Assembly (NCBI RefSeq): GCF_001612825.1
Contig: NZ_BDBE01000009.1
Span: 1-40,358 of the forward strand
From: Nocardia caishijiensis NBRC 108228
Lineage (GTDB): Bacteria > Actinomycetota > Actinomycetes > Mycobacteriales > Mycobacteriaceae
Reading direction: 5' to 3'
DNA length: 40,358 bases
In this document: positions 8,140-15,969 of the stretch, piece by piece
Layout: every line of letters begins with the position of its first letter
Position numbering within the stretch: position 1 is the first letter of the stretch
Translations under genes and position numbers: made by a program
The notes under the pieces: model-generated
Database searches by the model: none
Told to the model about the DNA's origin: nothing
Seen by the model: only the letters and a program-made list of their open reading frames with translations

Positions 8140-9501
8140 CTACCGACCCCGGCGTGAGTTGAACGCGATCGCGACGATGCCCAACGCATACACCGCGGCG
8201 CCGACCAGCACCACCGGCAGCGAACGCCCGTCGGCCGGAATCACCAGGGCGGTCGCCGCGATGGCCAGCACGAACGTCATGTTGAAGACCGTGTCCTGCA
8301 GCGCGAAAACCTGCCCGCGCCGGTCGTCATCGATGTCGATCTGCATGCTGGCGTCGCCGGTGAGCTTGATCGTCTGCCCCGCGAGGCCGAGCCCGAAAGC
8401 GCCGATCAGCAGAAGCCGGTGGGCGTGATCGGTGGCGGCGTCCGACGCCGCGAGCGCGATCGGGGTCACCAGTGTGAGCTGCACGATCACGGCCGTCGTC
8501 AACGCGAGGAGCACCGTGCGCGGCCTGCCGAGCCGGGGGATCAGCACCGGCGCGAGGATGGCGGCGAGCAGCATGCCCGCCGCGGCCACCCCGATGGCGA
8601 CGCCGAAGCCGACAAGTCCACCGCTCATCTCGCTGTGTCCCTCGGGCTGACGGAGCACCAGCACCATGATGAGCGTGTTCATCCCGAAGACGACGCGATG
8701 CGCTCCGATGCCGATCATCGCGGTCGTCACCTGCGTCGACCGCCAGACCGCCCGGGCACCGGTGGCCAACCCTGTCGCGAGGGCGCGCACCGTGCTTTCC
8801 GATCCCGCCGAGCCCTTCTCGGGCCCGAGGACGCGCGGTGCGAAACCGACGGCGAGCAACGCGCCGACCACCGACCCGATCCCGCTGAGCGCGACCGCGA
8901 CCGCCGATGCCGAATCCCCGGCCCCGAGCACCGCGATCACCGCCACTGACGCCGCCGCGCCGACACCCGCGCAGGCCGAGGCCACCGTCGCCAGCACGGA
9001 ATTCATCGGAACCAGCCAGCGCTGTTCGAGCACCCTCGGCAGCGCGGCCGACACCCCGGCCAGCACGAACCGGCTGATCCCGACGGTCGCCAGCGCGAGC
9101 ACGAGGAGCACGCCCTCCCCCGCTCCACCGAACAGCGCAAGCGCGGCGGCCGCGATGAGACTCGCTCGCGCGATGCTCGCCACCAGCAGCACATTGCGCC
9201 GGTCCCAGCGGTCGAGCAGGGCACCGGCGTAGGGGCCGAGCACCGAGTACGGCAGCAGCAGTACCGCGAAACCGGCGGCGATGGCGAGGGGGTCGGTTTC
9301 GCGTTCGGGGTTGAACAGGATCGCGCCCGACAGGGCGGCCTGGAACATCCCGTCACCGAATTGGGCGGCCAGGCGCAGCAGCGCCAGCCGGGGCATCCGT
9401 GGATTGCGTCGCACCACCGAGCGGCTTTCGCGCAGCAGATGTCGCAGCGAGATCGGCCGCTCATCCGCCGGATTCGAGCCGTGGGCGCGATGGGTCGACA
9501 C
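8140..9501 (-). CDS. Major facilitator superfamily transporter
   Basis: Integral membrane protein of 453 residues with about twelve hydrophobic helices, probably a drug or small-molecule exporter. The N-terminal half shows LLPYSVLGPYAGALLDRWDRRNVLL, the loop 2-3 MFS signature (G-x-x-x-D-R-x-x-R-R type). The N-terminal 45 residues are polar and arginine-rich (ADERPISLRHLLRESR). The substrate cannot be read from sequence. It is divergent from the pirin gene, with 62 bases between the two starts, so both may share a promoter region. The ATG at 9501 is the furthest start and lacks a strong ribosome-binding site; a slightly shorter form is possible. Confidence 0.88.
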   Translation of the reverse strand: MSTHRAHGSNPADERPISLRHLLRESRSVVRRNPRMPRLALLRLAAQFGDGMFQAALSGAILFNPERETDPLAIAAGFAVLLLPYSVLGPYAGALLDRWDRRNVLLVASIARASLIAAAALALFGGAGEGVLLVLALATVGISRFVLAGVSAALPRVLEQRWLVPMNSVLATVASACAGVGAAASVAVIAVLGAGDSASAVAVALSGIGSVVGALLAVGFAPRVLGPEKGSAGSESTVRALATGLATGARAVWRSTQVTTAMIGIGAHRVVFGMNTLIMVLVLRQPEGHSEMSGGLVGFGVAIGVAAAGMLLAAILAPVLIPRLGRPRTVLLALTTAVIVQLTLVTPIALAASDAATDHAHRLLLIGAFGLGLAGQTIKLTGDASMQIDIDDDRRGQVFALQDTVFNMTFVLAIAATALVIPADGRSLPVVLVGAAVYALGIVAIAFNSRRGR

Positions 9502-9563
9502 GTCGTGAGGATAGTGGTGCCAGAATTGAGGTGGCGGTACGGGTGCAGCGCAGGAGGAGGGTC

Positions 9564-10337
9564 ATGTCCACATCGACGACGCCGCGCATCGAGGTGCATC
9601 GTGGCGGTGACCGGAGCAAGACCAGGATCTCCTGGCTCGATTCCAAGCATTCGTTCTCGTTCGGCGAGCATTACGACCCCGACAACACCCATCACGGCCT
9701 GCTCCTGGTGAACAACGAGGACGTGGTGCTGCCCGGCGAGGGTTTCGACACCCACCCGCACCGCGATATGGAGATCGTCACCTGGGTGCTCGGCGGCAGC
9801 CTGGTGCACCAGGATTCGCTCGGCCACAACGGCGTGATCTATCCCGGTCTCGCCCAGCGGATGAGCGCGGGCACCGGCATCCTGCATTCGGAGAAGAACG
9901 ACTCGTGGCGTCTCGACGGCGCGCTGCCCGAGCACGACGAGCCGGTGCATTTCGTGCAGATGTGGGTGGTGCCCGACGAACCCGGTGTCGATCCGGGCTA
10001 TCAGCAGCTCGAGATCGACGACGAACTCGCTCGCGGCGATCTGGTGACGGTGGCCTCCGGCCTACCGCGCTACCGCGACCGCACCGCCATCTCGATCAAT
10101 TCCTCGCACGCGGCGATGCACGTGGCCCGATCGACCGCCGACAGCGCACCCGTGACTCTGCCCGACGCCCCCTACCTGCATGTTTTCGTCGCCCGTGGCG
10201 AGGTCGACATGGAAGGTGTCGGCACCTTGGCACAGGGCGACGCCGTGCGGCTCACCCGGTCGGGTGGTCAGCTGATTCGCCCGCACGGCGACGCCGAAGT
10301 GTTGGTCTGGGAGATGCACGCCCGGCTGGGCGGTTAG
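9564..10337 (+). CDS. Pirin family protein
   Basis: Two-cupin iron protein of 257 residues. The N-terminal cupin has the metal ligands in THPHRDMEIVTWVLGG (two histidines) and in GTGILHSEKN (histidine and glutamate), exactly the pirin pattern; GFDTHPHR and QRMSAGTG are family signatures. Bacterial pirins have been linked to quercetin oxidation and to control of pyruvate metabolism; the role here cannot be decided. The ATG at 9564 follows AGGAGGAGGG. The stop overlaps by 4 bp the end of the minus-strand gene at 10334, a tight convergent junction. Confidence 0.93.
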   Translation: MSTSTTPRIEVHRGGDRSKTRISWLDSKHSFSFGEHYDPDNTHHGLLLVNNEDVVLPGEGFDTHPHRDMEIVTWVLGGSLVHQDSLGHNGVIYPGLAQRMSAGTGILHSEKNDSWRLDGALPEHDEPVHFVQMWVVPDEPGVDPGYQQLEIDDELARGDLVTVASGLPRYRDRTAISINSSHAAMHVARSTADSAPVTLPDAPYLHVFVARGEVDMEGVGTLAQGDAVRLTRSGGQLIRPHGDAEVLVWEMHARLGG

Positions 10338-10858
10338 GCCGAGCCGGGTTCGCGGACCAGGGCGGTGGTTCTGGCGTTGGCGCGGGTGGCGGCGATGATC
10401 TGCGCGAAGTCGGGGCGGTAGTCGCCGTCGGGTGGTTGCAGCCAGATGCGGTAGCCGCTGCGTTCGTCGGCCGGGGAGGGCAACACCACGTCGCTGCCGG
10501 GCAGGGCGACCGAGGCGCACACCCGGAACAGCTCGGCGAACAGTTCGGTGTCGAGGTAGGAGTTGTCGGTGGGCCCGGTGAGGAAGGTCCAGCGGCCGGA
10601 CCTGGGATGTCCGATGACGGGCCCGCAGCGTTGGCCGCGGCTGAGGAGTTGTCCGCGCACTCGTTCACCCAGTGTCGATGGCATCACCACGGCCCCGACG
10701 GCGCCGATTTCGAGGACGATGCGTCCGAAGGTGGCCTCGACCACGGCGTACAGACCGTTGTGCTTGCGGTAGTGACGACAGCGCGCGAGCGCGTCCTGGG
10801 TTTCCGAGTATTCCTCGGCGGCGGCATAGCCGCCCTTGCTGTCAGTGCGCTGGCTCAT
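10334..10858 (-). CDS. Hypothetical protein, small actinobacterial family resembling a Prim-Pol N-terminal region
   Basis: A soluble protein of 174 residues. Visible segments are YAAAEEYSETQDALARCRHYR near the N-terminus, VGAVVMPSTLGERVRGQL in the middle, and GPVIGHPRSGRWTFLTGP, which recalls the N-terminal part of actinobacterial bifunctional primase/polymerase-like proteins. The catalytic acidic residues of a true Prim-Pol are not obvious, so no activity is claimed. The start ATG at 10858 follows GAGG with 5-base spacing; an upstream ATG at 10891 has no such site. It is divergent from an XRE/DUF5753 regulator. In actinobacteria such small proteins are often found next to XRE/DUF397 pairs, so a regulatory or partner role is plausible. 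Confidence 0.8.
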   Translation of the reverse strand: MSQRTDSKGGYAAAEEYSETQDALARCRHYRKHNGLYAVVEATFGRIVLEIGAVGAVVMPSTLGERVRGQLLSRGQRCGPVIGHPRSGRWTFLTGPTDNSYLDTELFAELFRVCASVALPGSDVVLPSPADERSGYRIWLQPPDGDYRPDFAQIIAATRANARTTALVREPGSA

Positions 10859-10942
10859 CACTACCTCGTCTCCGTCGACGGTGTGGAGCATGCATTCGCT
10901 GGAAATTTGCCGCTATCTACAGCCTAATGCGACACAACGACG

Positions 10943-10956
10943 CTGACAATAGTCAG
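10943..10956. promoter_or_regulatory. Palindrome in the divergent promoter region
   Basis: Perfect dyad CTGAC-AATA-GTCAG in the 133-base region between the divergent starts at 10858 and 10992. Its position 36 bases before the XRE start and its AT-rich centre suit an operator for the XRE-family regulator encoded next to it. This is an inference from position and symmetry only. Confidence 0.35.
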
Positions 10957-10991
10957 TAGCAGGTGTGTTCACCCGGAGTAGCATCCAGCCC

Positions 10992-11843
10992 ATGGCACCC
11001 GTCTCGCCGACCGCCGCGCGCTGGGAACTGGTCCTGCGCCTGCGTGACCTGCGCGAACAGCGTGGTTACGACTCCGCGGGGTTCGCCAGGCGGGTCGGTT
11101 TCACCCCGGCGAACTGGTCCCATGTGGAAAAAGGGCGACGAGTTCTCACGCGCACGACCATCGAACCGGTGCTCGATGTTCTCGACGTGCCAGCCGACGA
11201 ACGTCGCGAATTGCTCGCACTGTTGGAGGCGAGCAAACAGCGCGGGTGGTGGTCCACTTCCGCCGCGCTGATCGGCCCCGAATTGCAGCGTTTGTACGGT
11301 ATGGAGGCGGGCGCGCAGAGCATTCGCAGTTACGACAGCCTGATCGTGCCGGGCCTCTTGCAGACGGAGGCGTACGCGCGGGCGCTCATCAGCGCCGATG
11401 TGATGATCCGACCGGTGCAAGTAGACCAATTGGTCGCGATTCGGCTGCGCCGCCAGCGACGGCTGCGGGAACCGGAACCGCTGGAACTCACGGCGGTGCT
11501 CGGCGAGGCGACGCTGCGCCAGCAGACCGGCGGCCCCGAGGTGCTCCGTGAGCAGCTGGGTCACCTGGCGCGGTTGATGCGCGAACTCGACACCGTCGAT
11601 ATCCGGGTCATTCCGTTCAGTGCTCCCGAGGGGGCGGTGCTCGGCGGCTCCAGCTTCCATCTGCTCGACTTCGCAAGCGATCAGCTACCGACCTTCGCGT
11701 GGGCCGAGAGCGCTGTTTTCGGTGGTCACGTGGATGACGCCGAACAGGTCCGCGATCTCGGCTACGCCTTCCTGCGAGCCAGGGAACAGGCCATGCCGAG
11801 ATCCGAATCCCTTGCTCTGATCAGCGACTATGCGAGAGTGTAA
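10992..11843 (+). CDS. XRE-family transcriptional regulator with DUF5753 domain
   Basis: DNA-binding regulator of 283 residues. Residues about 12-65 form the Cro/C1 helix-turn-helix (LRLRDLREQRGYDSAGFARRVGFTPANWSHVEKGRR). The remaining part, from about 90 on, is the DUF5753 domain, recognisable by YDSLIVPGLLQTEAYARALI, RLRRQRRL and ILRQQTGGPEVL-like (here TLRQQTGGPEVLREQL) followed by VIPFSAPEGAVLGGSSFHLL. This is the WhiJ-like architecture common in Streptomyces and Nocardia, usually paired with a DUF397 protein that antagonises or tunes it. The next gene is exactly such a DUF397 protein. An in-frame GTG at 10965 would add nine residues; neither start has a strong ribosome-binding site. Confidence 0.92.
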   Translation: MAPVSPTAARWELVLRLRDLREQRGYDSAGFARRVGFTPANWSHVEKGRRVLTRTTIEPVLDVLDVPADERRELLALLEASKQRGWWSTSAALIGPELQRLYGMEAGAQSIRSYDSLIVPGLLQTEAYARALISADVMIRPVQVDQLVAIRLRRQRRLREPEPLELTAVLGEATLRQQTGGPEVLREQLGHLARLMRELDTVDIRVIPFSAPEGAVLGGSSFHLLDFASDQLPTFAWAESAVFGGHVDDAEQVRDLGYAFLRAREQAMPRSESLALISDYARV

Positions 11844-11853
11844 GATTCCTGTT

Positions 11854-12219
11854 ATGTCCATCACAGCTCGCCGCCGCCCGGCCGATCACGGCTGGTTCAC
11901 CTCGTCACGCTCCAACAACGGTAACCAATGTGTCGAGGTTCGCTTCGAAGGTGACGCCGTCCAGATACGTGACAGCAAATTCCGGCGCAACCCGATGAAC
12001 CATGGCCTCGACGAGCCCATCATCACCGTTCCCGCCACCGTGTGGACCGCATTCCTCGACTGCCTGCTCGCCCGACGCCCCCACCCCGCCCTCACCACCG
12101 AGCATGCCGCCGACGGGTCGACCACTCTGCGCCATGCCGCCACCGCCCTCCACTTCACCCCCGCCGAATGGGAGGCTTTCGTCGCAGGCGTCCGCGACGA
12201 CGAATTCGCCTGCGTATAA
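11854..12219 (+). CDS. DUF397 protein, apparently a tandem or recombined form
   Basis: A 121-residue partner of the upstream XRE regulator. Residues about 12-45 match the DUF397 core (WFTSSRSNNGNQCVEVRFEGDAVQIRDSK). Instead of ending after the usual F-x-x-x-E-W motif, the protein continues with ITVPATVWTAFLDCLLARR and then a second half-domain, TTLRHAATALHFTPAEWEAFVAGVRDDEF, which is the normal DUF397 end. Typical family members are about 60-75 residues, so this one is nearly twice the usual size. An in-frame ATG at 11830 would overlap the XRE gene by 14 bases; the ATG at 11854 lies 10 bases after its stop. BldB-type proteins are the best studied relatives. Confidence 0.88.
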   Translation: MSITARRRPADHGWFTSSRSNNGNQCVEVRFEGDAVQIRDSKFRRNPMNHGLDEPIITVPATVWTAFLDCLLARRPHPALTTEHAADGSTTLRHAATALHFTPAEWEAFVAGVRDDEFACV

Positions 12220-12364
12220 GCCGATCCGATCCGTCGGCGACCGGGTTGCCCGCGTCAGGGGACGCCGATACCCGATCGCCGACCCAACGCCACGCTCGGG
12301 CAGCACTGATCGAGGCCCGGTCTCACCTCGCAGCCGACATCGGCGCGCCCGCGCCGTGACGCGC

Positions 12365-12949
12365 TCAGCGCCTCTTCTCGTACCGGGTCAGTACCAAGCC
12401 GCCGGGAAATGTTCGGGTCTCGACGAGTTTCAGGTTCACCCAGTTGTCCAGGGCGGTGAAGAAGGGGGTGCCGCCGCCGACGATCACCGGGTGGGTGACC
12501 AGCAGGTATTCGTCGATCAGCCCGGCTCGCATGGCCGCCGCGGCCAGCGTCGCCCCGCCGATGTCCATCGGTCCGCCGTCCTCGCTTTTGAGTCGGTCGA
12601 TCTCGGTGACAGCGTCCCCGTCGACCAGCCGGGTGTTCCAATCGACGGCGTCGATCGTCGAGGAGAACACCACCTTCGGCATGTCCCGCCACCGACGGGC
12701 GAACTGGGCCTCCGCCGGGGTGACGCCGGGCTGCTCGTCGGCCGTCGGCCAGTGTGAACTCATCGCCTCCCAGAGTTTGCGCCCGTACAACGACAGCTCC
12801 GTCGACGCGACCCGGTCGGACCACCACTGGAACAGCTCGTCACCCGACGAGGAGTCCGGTCCGTCACCTCCACTCCAGCCGATGTCGTCCCCGGGTGCGG
12901 CGATATAGCCGTCTACCGTCACATTCATGCCGAAGGTCAGTGTCCGCAT
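12365..12949 (-). CDS. Dihydrofolate reductase family protein (RibD C-terminal fold)
   Basis: NADPH-dependent reductase fold of 194 residues. It starts MRTLTFGMNVTVDGYIAAPGDDIGW, the standard opening of this family, then LYGRKLWEAMSSHWPT, KVVFSSTIDAVDWNTRLV, GGATLAAAAMRAGLIDEYLLVTHPVIVGGGTPFF and a short C-terminal tail. GGATL and PVIVGGGTP are the nucleotide-binding and substrate-side signatures. The exact substrate is unknown; many such proteins are stand-alone and not involved in folate or riboflavin synthesis. The ATG at 12949 is preceded by GGAGGAGG; the reading frame runs further upstream but without family-like sequence. It is divergent from the M13 peptidase, with 70 bases between starts. 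Confidence 0.91.
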   Translation of the reverse strand: MRTLTFGMNVTVDGYIAAPGDDIGWSGGDGPDSSSGDELFQWWSDRVASTELSLYGRKLWEAMSSHWPTADEQPGVTPAEAQFARRWRDMPKVVFSSTIDAVDWNTRLVDGDAVTEIDRLKSEDGGPMDIGGATLAAAAMRAGLIDEYLLVTHPVIVGGGTPFFTALDNWVNLKLVETRTFPGGLVLTRYEKRR

Positions 12950-13019
12950 GGCGCCATCCTCCTCCGGTGCCCGCGCGCAAGCCTCCGATTCGTCGTGATG
13001 TTTCGGCATACTGGAGCGC

Positions 13020-15035
13020 GTGACTTCGGATCTGAGCAGCCCTTCCGGTATCGACCTGTCCTTCCGTGATCAGGATGTGCGGGTACAGGACGATCTGTTC
13101 GCGCACGTCAACGGGCGATGGTTGGCCGAGTACGAGATTCCGGCCGACCGGGCGGTCGACGGTGCCTTCCGCACGTTGTACGACCAGGCCGAGATCGATG
13201 TGCAGACCATCATCACCGAGTGCGCCGAGGGCGCGGCCGACAGCGACGACGCCCGCAAGATCGGTGACCTGTACTCGAGCTTCATGAACACCGAAGCGGT
13301 CGCCGCCGCCGGACTCACCCCGGTGGCCGACGAGCTGCGCGCCATCGCCACGGTCACCGACGCGAGCGCGTTCGCCGCCCTGCTCGGCCGCTTGCAGCGC
13401 ACCGGCGTGCGTGGTGCGCTCGCCTACTACGTCGACACCGATGCCAAGGACTCCACCCGCTACCTGGTGCACGCCACCCAGTCGGGCATCGGCCTGCCCG
13501 ACGAGTCGTACTACCGGTCCGACGAGTTCGCCGAGATCCGCGACGCCTACCGCGCCCACCTCGCGAAGATGTTCGCCCTCGCCGCCGCCGACCCGGCCCT
13601 GGCCGGTCTCGTCCCCGCCGACGCCGAGGACGCAGCGAACCGGGTCTTCGAACTGGAACGCACCCTGGCGGCGGGTCACTGGGACGTGGTGCGCCGCCGC
13701 GACGCCGAAAAGAGCTATAACCTCACCACTTTCGACGAGCTCGCCACCGCCCATCCCGAGTTCGACTGGGCCGCTTGGGTGTCGGCCGTCGCCGAGGGTG
13801 TCGACCGTCCTGGCGCCGACCTGTTCGCCGAACTTGTGATCCGTCAGCCCGGTTACGTGGGTGCCTTCGCGCGCGCGTGGTCGGAGGTGGCGCAAGCGGA
13901 TTGGCAGGCGTGGGCCGTCTGGCAGGTGCTGCACGCCCGCGCCCCGTACCTCACCGACGACCTCGTCGCCGAGAACTTCGACTTCTACGGCCGCACCCTC
14001 ACCGGCGCGCAGGAGATCCGCGAGCGCTGGAAGCGCGGGGTCGGCGTGGTGCAGGAACTGCTCGGTGAGGCGGTCGGCAAACTGTATGTGGCCAGGCATT
14101 TCCCGCCGGAGGCCAAGGCGCGGATGGTGGAGTTGGTCGCCAATCTGCAGGAGGCCTACCGCCGCAATATCGCCGAACTCGAGTGGATGGGTCCCGACAC
14201 CAGGGCCGCCGCGCTGACCAAGCTGGAGAAGTTCACCCCCAAGATCGGTTACCCCGACACCTGGCGTGACTACTCGGCCGTCGAGATCGACGCGACCGAT
14301 CTCGTCGGCAACGTCCGTCGCGGCAACGCCGCCGACCACGACCGCGACCTGGCCAAACTCGGCGGCCCCGTGGACCACGACGAATGGTTCATGACCCCGC
14401 AGACGGTGAACGCCTACTACAACCCCGGCATGAACGAGATCGTGTTCCCGGCCGCCATCCTGCAGCCGCCGTTCTTCGACATGAACGCCGACGACGCCGC
14501 CAACTACGGCGGGATCGGCGCGGTGATCGGCCACGAGATCGGTCACGGCTTCGACGATCAGGGCGCCAAGTACGACGGCGACGGCAACATGAAGGACTGG
14601 TGGACCGACGACGACCGCGCCGAATTCGGCAAGCGCACCAAGGCGTTGATCGACCAGTACAACGTGCTCTCCCCCGCCGACCTGTCCGATGAGCACACCG
14701 TGAACGGTGAGTTCACCATCGGCGAGAACATCGGTGACCTCGGCGGTTTGTCCATCACCCTCGCCGCGTACAAGATTTCGCTCGACGGCGCCGAGCCGCC
14801 GGTCATCGACGGGCTCACCGGGCTACAGCGGGTGTTCTACGGGTGGGCGCAGGTGTGGCGCACCAAGGCGCGGCAGGAGGAGGCGATCCGCCGCCTCGCC
14901 ACCGATCCGCATTCGCCGCCGGAGTTCCGCTGCAACGCGGTGGTGCGCAATATCGACAGCTTCTACGAGGCCTTCGATGTCTCCCCCGACGACAAGCTGT
15001 ACCTGGCACCGGCGGAACGGGTAACCATCTGGTGA
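13020..15035 (+). CDS. M13 family zinc metallopeptidase (neprilysin type, Zmp1-like)
   Basis: Zinc endopeptidase of 671 residues. The catalytic motif HEIGH (H505, E506, H509) is in VIGHEIGHGFDDQGAKYD, the third ligand E569 in GENIGDLGG, with D573 supporting it. Substrate-side NAYYNPGMNEIVFPA is present. Opening LSFRDQDVRVQDDLFAHVNGRWL is typical. There is no signal peptide or N-terminal membrane helix, as in M. tuberculosis Zmp1, which is nevertheless reported outside the cytoplasm. The C-terminal VTIW lacks the cysteine of eukaryotic neprilysins (CRVW). GTG start at 13020. A stem-loop follows the stop (15044-15069). Confidence 0.95.
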   Translation: MTSDLSSPSGIDLSFRDQDVRVQDDLFAHVNGRWLAEYEIPADRAVDGAFRTLYDQAEIDVQTIITECAEGAADSDDARKIGDLYSSFMNTEAVAAAGLTPVADELRAIATVTDASAFAALLGRLQRTGVRGALAYYVDTDAKDSTRYLVHATQSGIGLPDESYYRSDEFAEIRDAYRAHLAKMFALAAADPALAGLVPADAEDAANRVFELERTLAAGHWDVVRRRDAEKSYNLTTFDELATAHPEFDWAAWVSAVAEGVDRPGADLFAELVIRQPGYVGAFARAWSEVAQADWQAWAVWQVLHARAPYLTDDLVAENFDFYGRTLTGAQEIRERWKRGVGVVQELLGEAVGKLYVARHFPPEAKARMVELVANLQEAYRRNIAELEWMGPDTRAAALTKLEKFTPKIGYPDTWRDYSAVEIDATDLVGNVRRGNAADHDRDLAKLGGPVDHDEWFMTPQTVNAYYNPGMNEIVFPAAILQPPFFDMNADDAANYGGIGAVIGHEIGHGFDDQGAKYDGDGNMKDWWTDDDRAEFGKRTKALIDQYNVLSPADLSDEHTVNGEFTIGENIGDLGGLSITLAAYKISLDGAEPPVIDGLTGLQRVFYGWAQVWRTKARQEEAIRRLATDPHSPPEFRCNAVVRNIDSFYEAFDVSPDDKLYLAPAERVTIW

Positions 15036-15043
15036 TCGGGCGC

Positions 15044-15069
15044 GACCCTGCCGCTGAGCCGGTAGGGTC
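15044..15069 (+). terminator. Stem-loop after the M13 peptidase gene
   Basis: GACCCTGCC (15044-15052) pairs with GGTAGGGTC (15061-15069) with one G-U pair and an 8-base loop. It lies nine bases after the peptidase stop and shortly before the ribosome-binding site of the next gene. No T-tract follows, so it may be a weak terminator or a spacer hairpin that limits read-through. Confidence 0.4.
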
Positions 15070-15096
15070 GAAACCCACTGTCAGGGAGGGGTTTTC

Positions 15097-15849
15097 ATGC
15101 GCCATCGTCAAGTAGCCGACGACGTCTTCACCATCCGGGGCACGGATGTGAACATGGTCCTGCTGCGCGAGGGCAGCGATCTCACCCTCATCGACGCGGG
15201 CTGGTACGGCGACGCGAAGGTGATCGAGTCGGCGATCCGCGCCCTCGGCCACCGCCCCGAAGACGTGGTCGCCGTCCTGCTCACCCACGCCCACCTCGAC
15301 CACGTCGGTGCCCTGAACCACCTGCACCGCCGCTACGGCACGCCCGTCTACACCAGCGCGGCCGAGGTACCGCACGCCCGAGGCGAGGTCCACGAGTCCG
15401 CCACCCCCCTCGACGTCGTCAAACGCCTCACCGATCCGACCACCGCCGCCTGGGCGCTCCGCATCACCGCCGCGGGCGGCCTCCGCAAGAACCCGGTCCC
15501 CCACATCCAGCCCTTCCCCACCGAAGGCCCCCTGGACCTCCCCGGCCACCCCGTCCCCATCTCCTCCCCCGGCCACACGTCCGGCCACACCGCCTACCAC
15601 CTCCCCACCCGGGGCGCCGTTGCCACCGGCGACGCCCTCATCACCGCCCACCCCACCTCGAAACACACGGGCCCCCAACTACTCCCGAAGTTCTTCCACC
15701 ACAACACCGAACAGACCCTCAACGCCCTCACCACCCTGGAACCCCTCGCCGCACCCCTGGTCCTCCCCGGCCACGGCCTCCCCTTCCGCCACGGCATCAC
15801 CGAAGCCGTCGCCCGAGCCCGCGAACACGCGGGTACCCATCTCCGTTGA
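15097..15849 (+). CDS. MBL-fold metallo-hydrolase
   Basis: Metallo-beta-lactamase-fold hydrolase of 250 residues. The HxHxDH motif is H64-A-H66-L-D68-H69 (THAHLDH). Further metal ligands are in SSPGHTSGHT (third histidine), ATGDALIT (bridging aspartate) and LPGHGLPF (last histidine), so both metal sites look intact. No signal peptide. The substrate is unknown; the layout is closest to glyoxalase II-like or lactonase-like single-domain members. The ATG at 15097 follows GGGAGGGG. The second half of the gene (from about 15390) uses C at almost every third position, with long C-runs on the coding strand. Confidence 0.92.
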   Translation: MRHRQVADDVFTIRGTDVNMVLLREGSDLTLIDAGWYGDAKVIESAIRALGHRPEDVVAVLLTHAHLDHVGALNHLHRRYGTPVYTSAAEVPHARGEVHESATPLDVVKRLTDPTTAAWALRITAAGGLRKNPVPHIQPFPTEGPLDLPGHPVPISSPGHTSGHTAYHLPTRGAVATGDALITAHPTSKHTGPQLLPKFFHHNTEQTLNALTTLEPLAAPLVLPGHGLPFRHGITEAVARAREHAGTHLR

Positions 15850-15887
15850 CGTGGCAAGGACCGCATGCGGGCCCAGCTGTTTATGCA

Positions 15888-15935
15888 AGTAAGCGTCAGT
15901 AAAGTCGTGTTTACGGCCAGTAAAGTATAGTAAGC
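15888..15935 (+). repeat. Four phased AGTAA repeats before the Fic gene
   Basis: AGTAA occurs in the same orientation at 15888, 15898, 15919 and 15929, spaced 10, 21 and 10 bases, so all four lie on one face of the helix. The outer copies extend to AGTAAGC and the inner ones to CAGTAAAGT (15897-15905 and 15918-15926). A GTAAA/TTTAC inverted pair lies between, and TATAGT at 15926-15931 could be a -10 element. The block ends 34 bases before the Fic start. It looks like a cooperative binding site, possibly for the winged helix of the Fic protein itself. Confidence 0.55.
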
Positions 15936-15969
15936 AGATGCTTGCTGTACGTTCAGAACGCAGCTGCCG

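Noticed and set aside
12220..12364. Additional small gene between the DUF397 gene and the reductase
   Set aside because: The frames that cross this stretch are extensions of shadow frames with no start site; I see nothing specific in it.
12864..14696. 610-codon open frame on the minus strand opposite the M13 peptidase
   Set aside because: Mirror of a GC-rich coding gene: low-complexity V/G/H/R-rich translation with no domain, opposite a clear HExxH peptidase.
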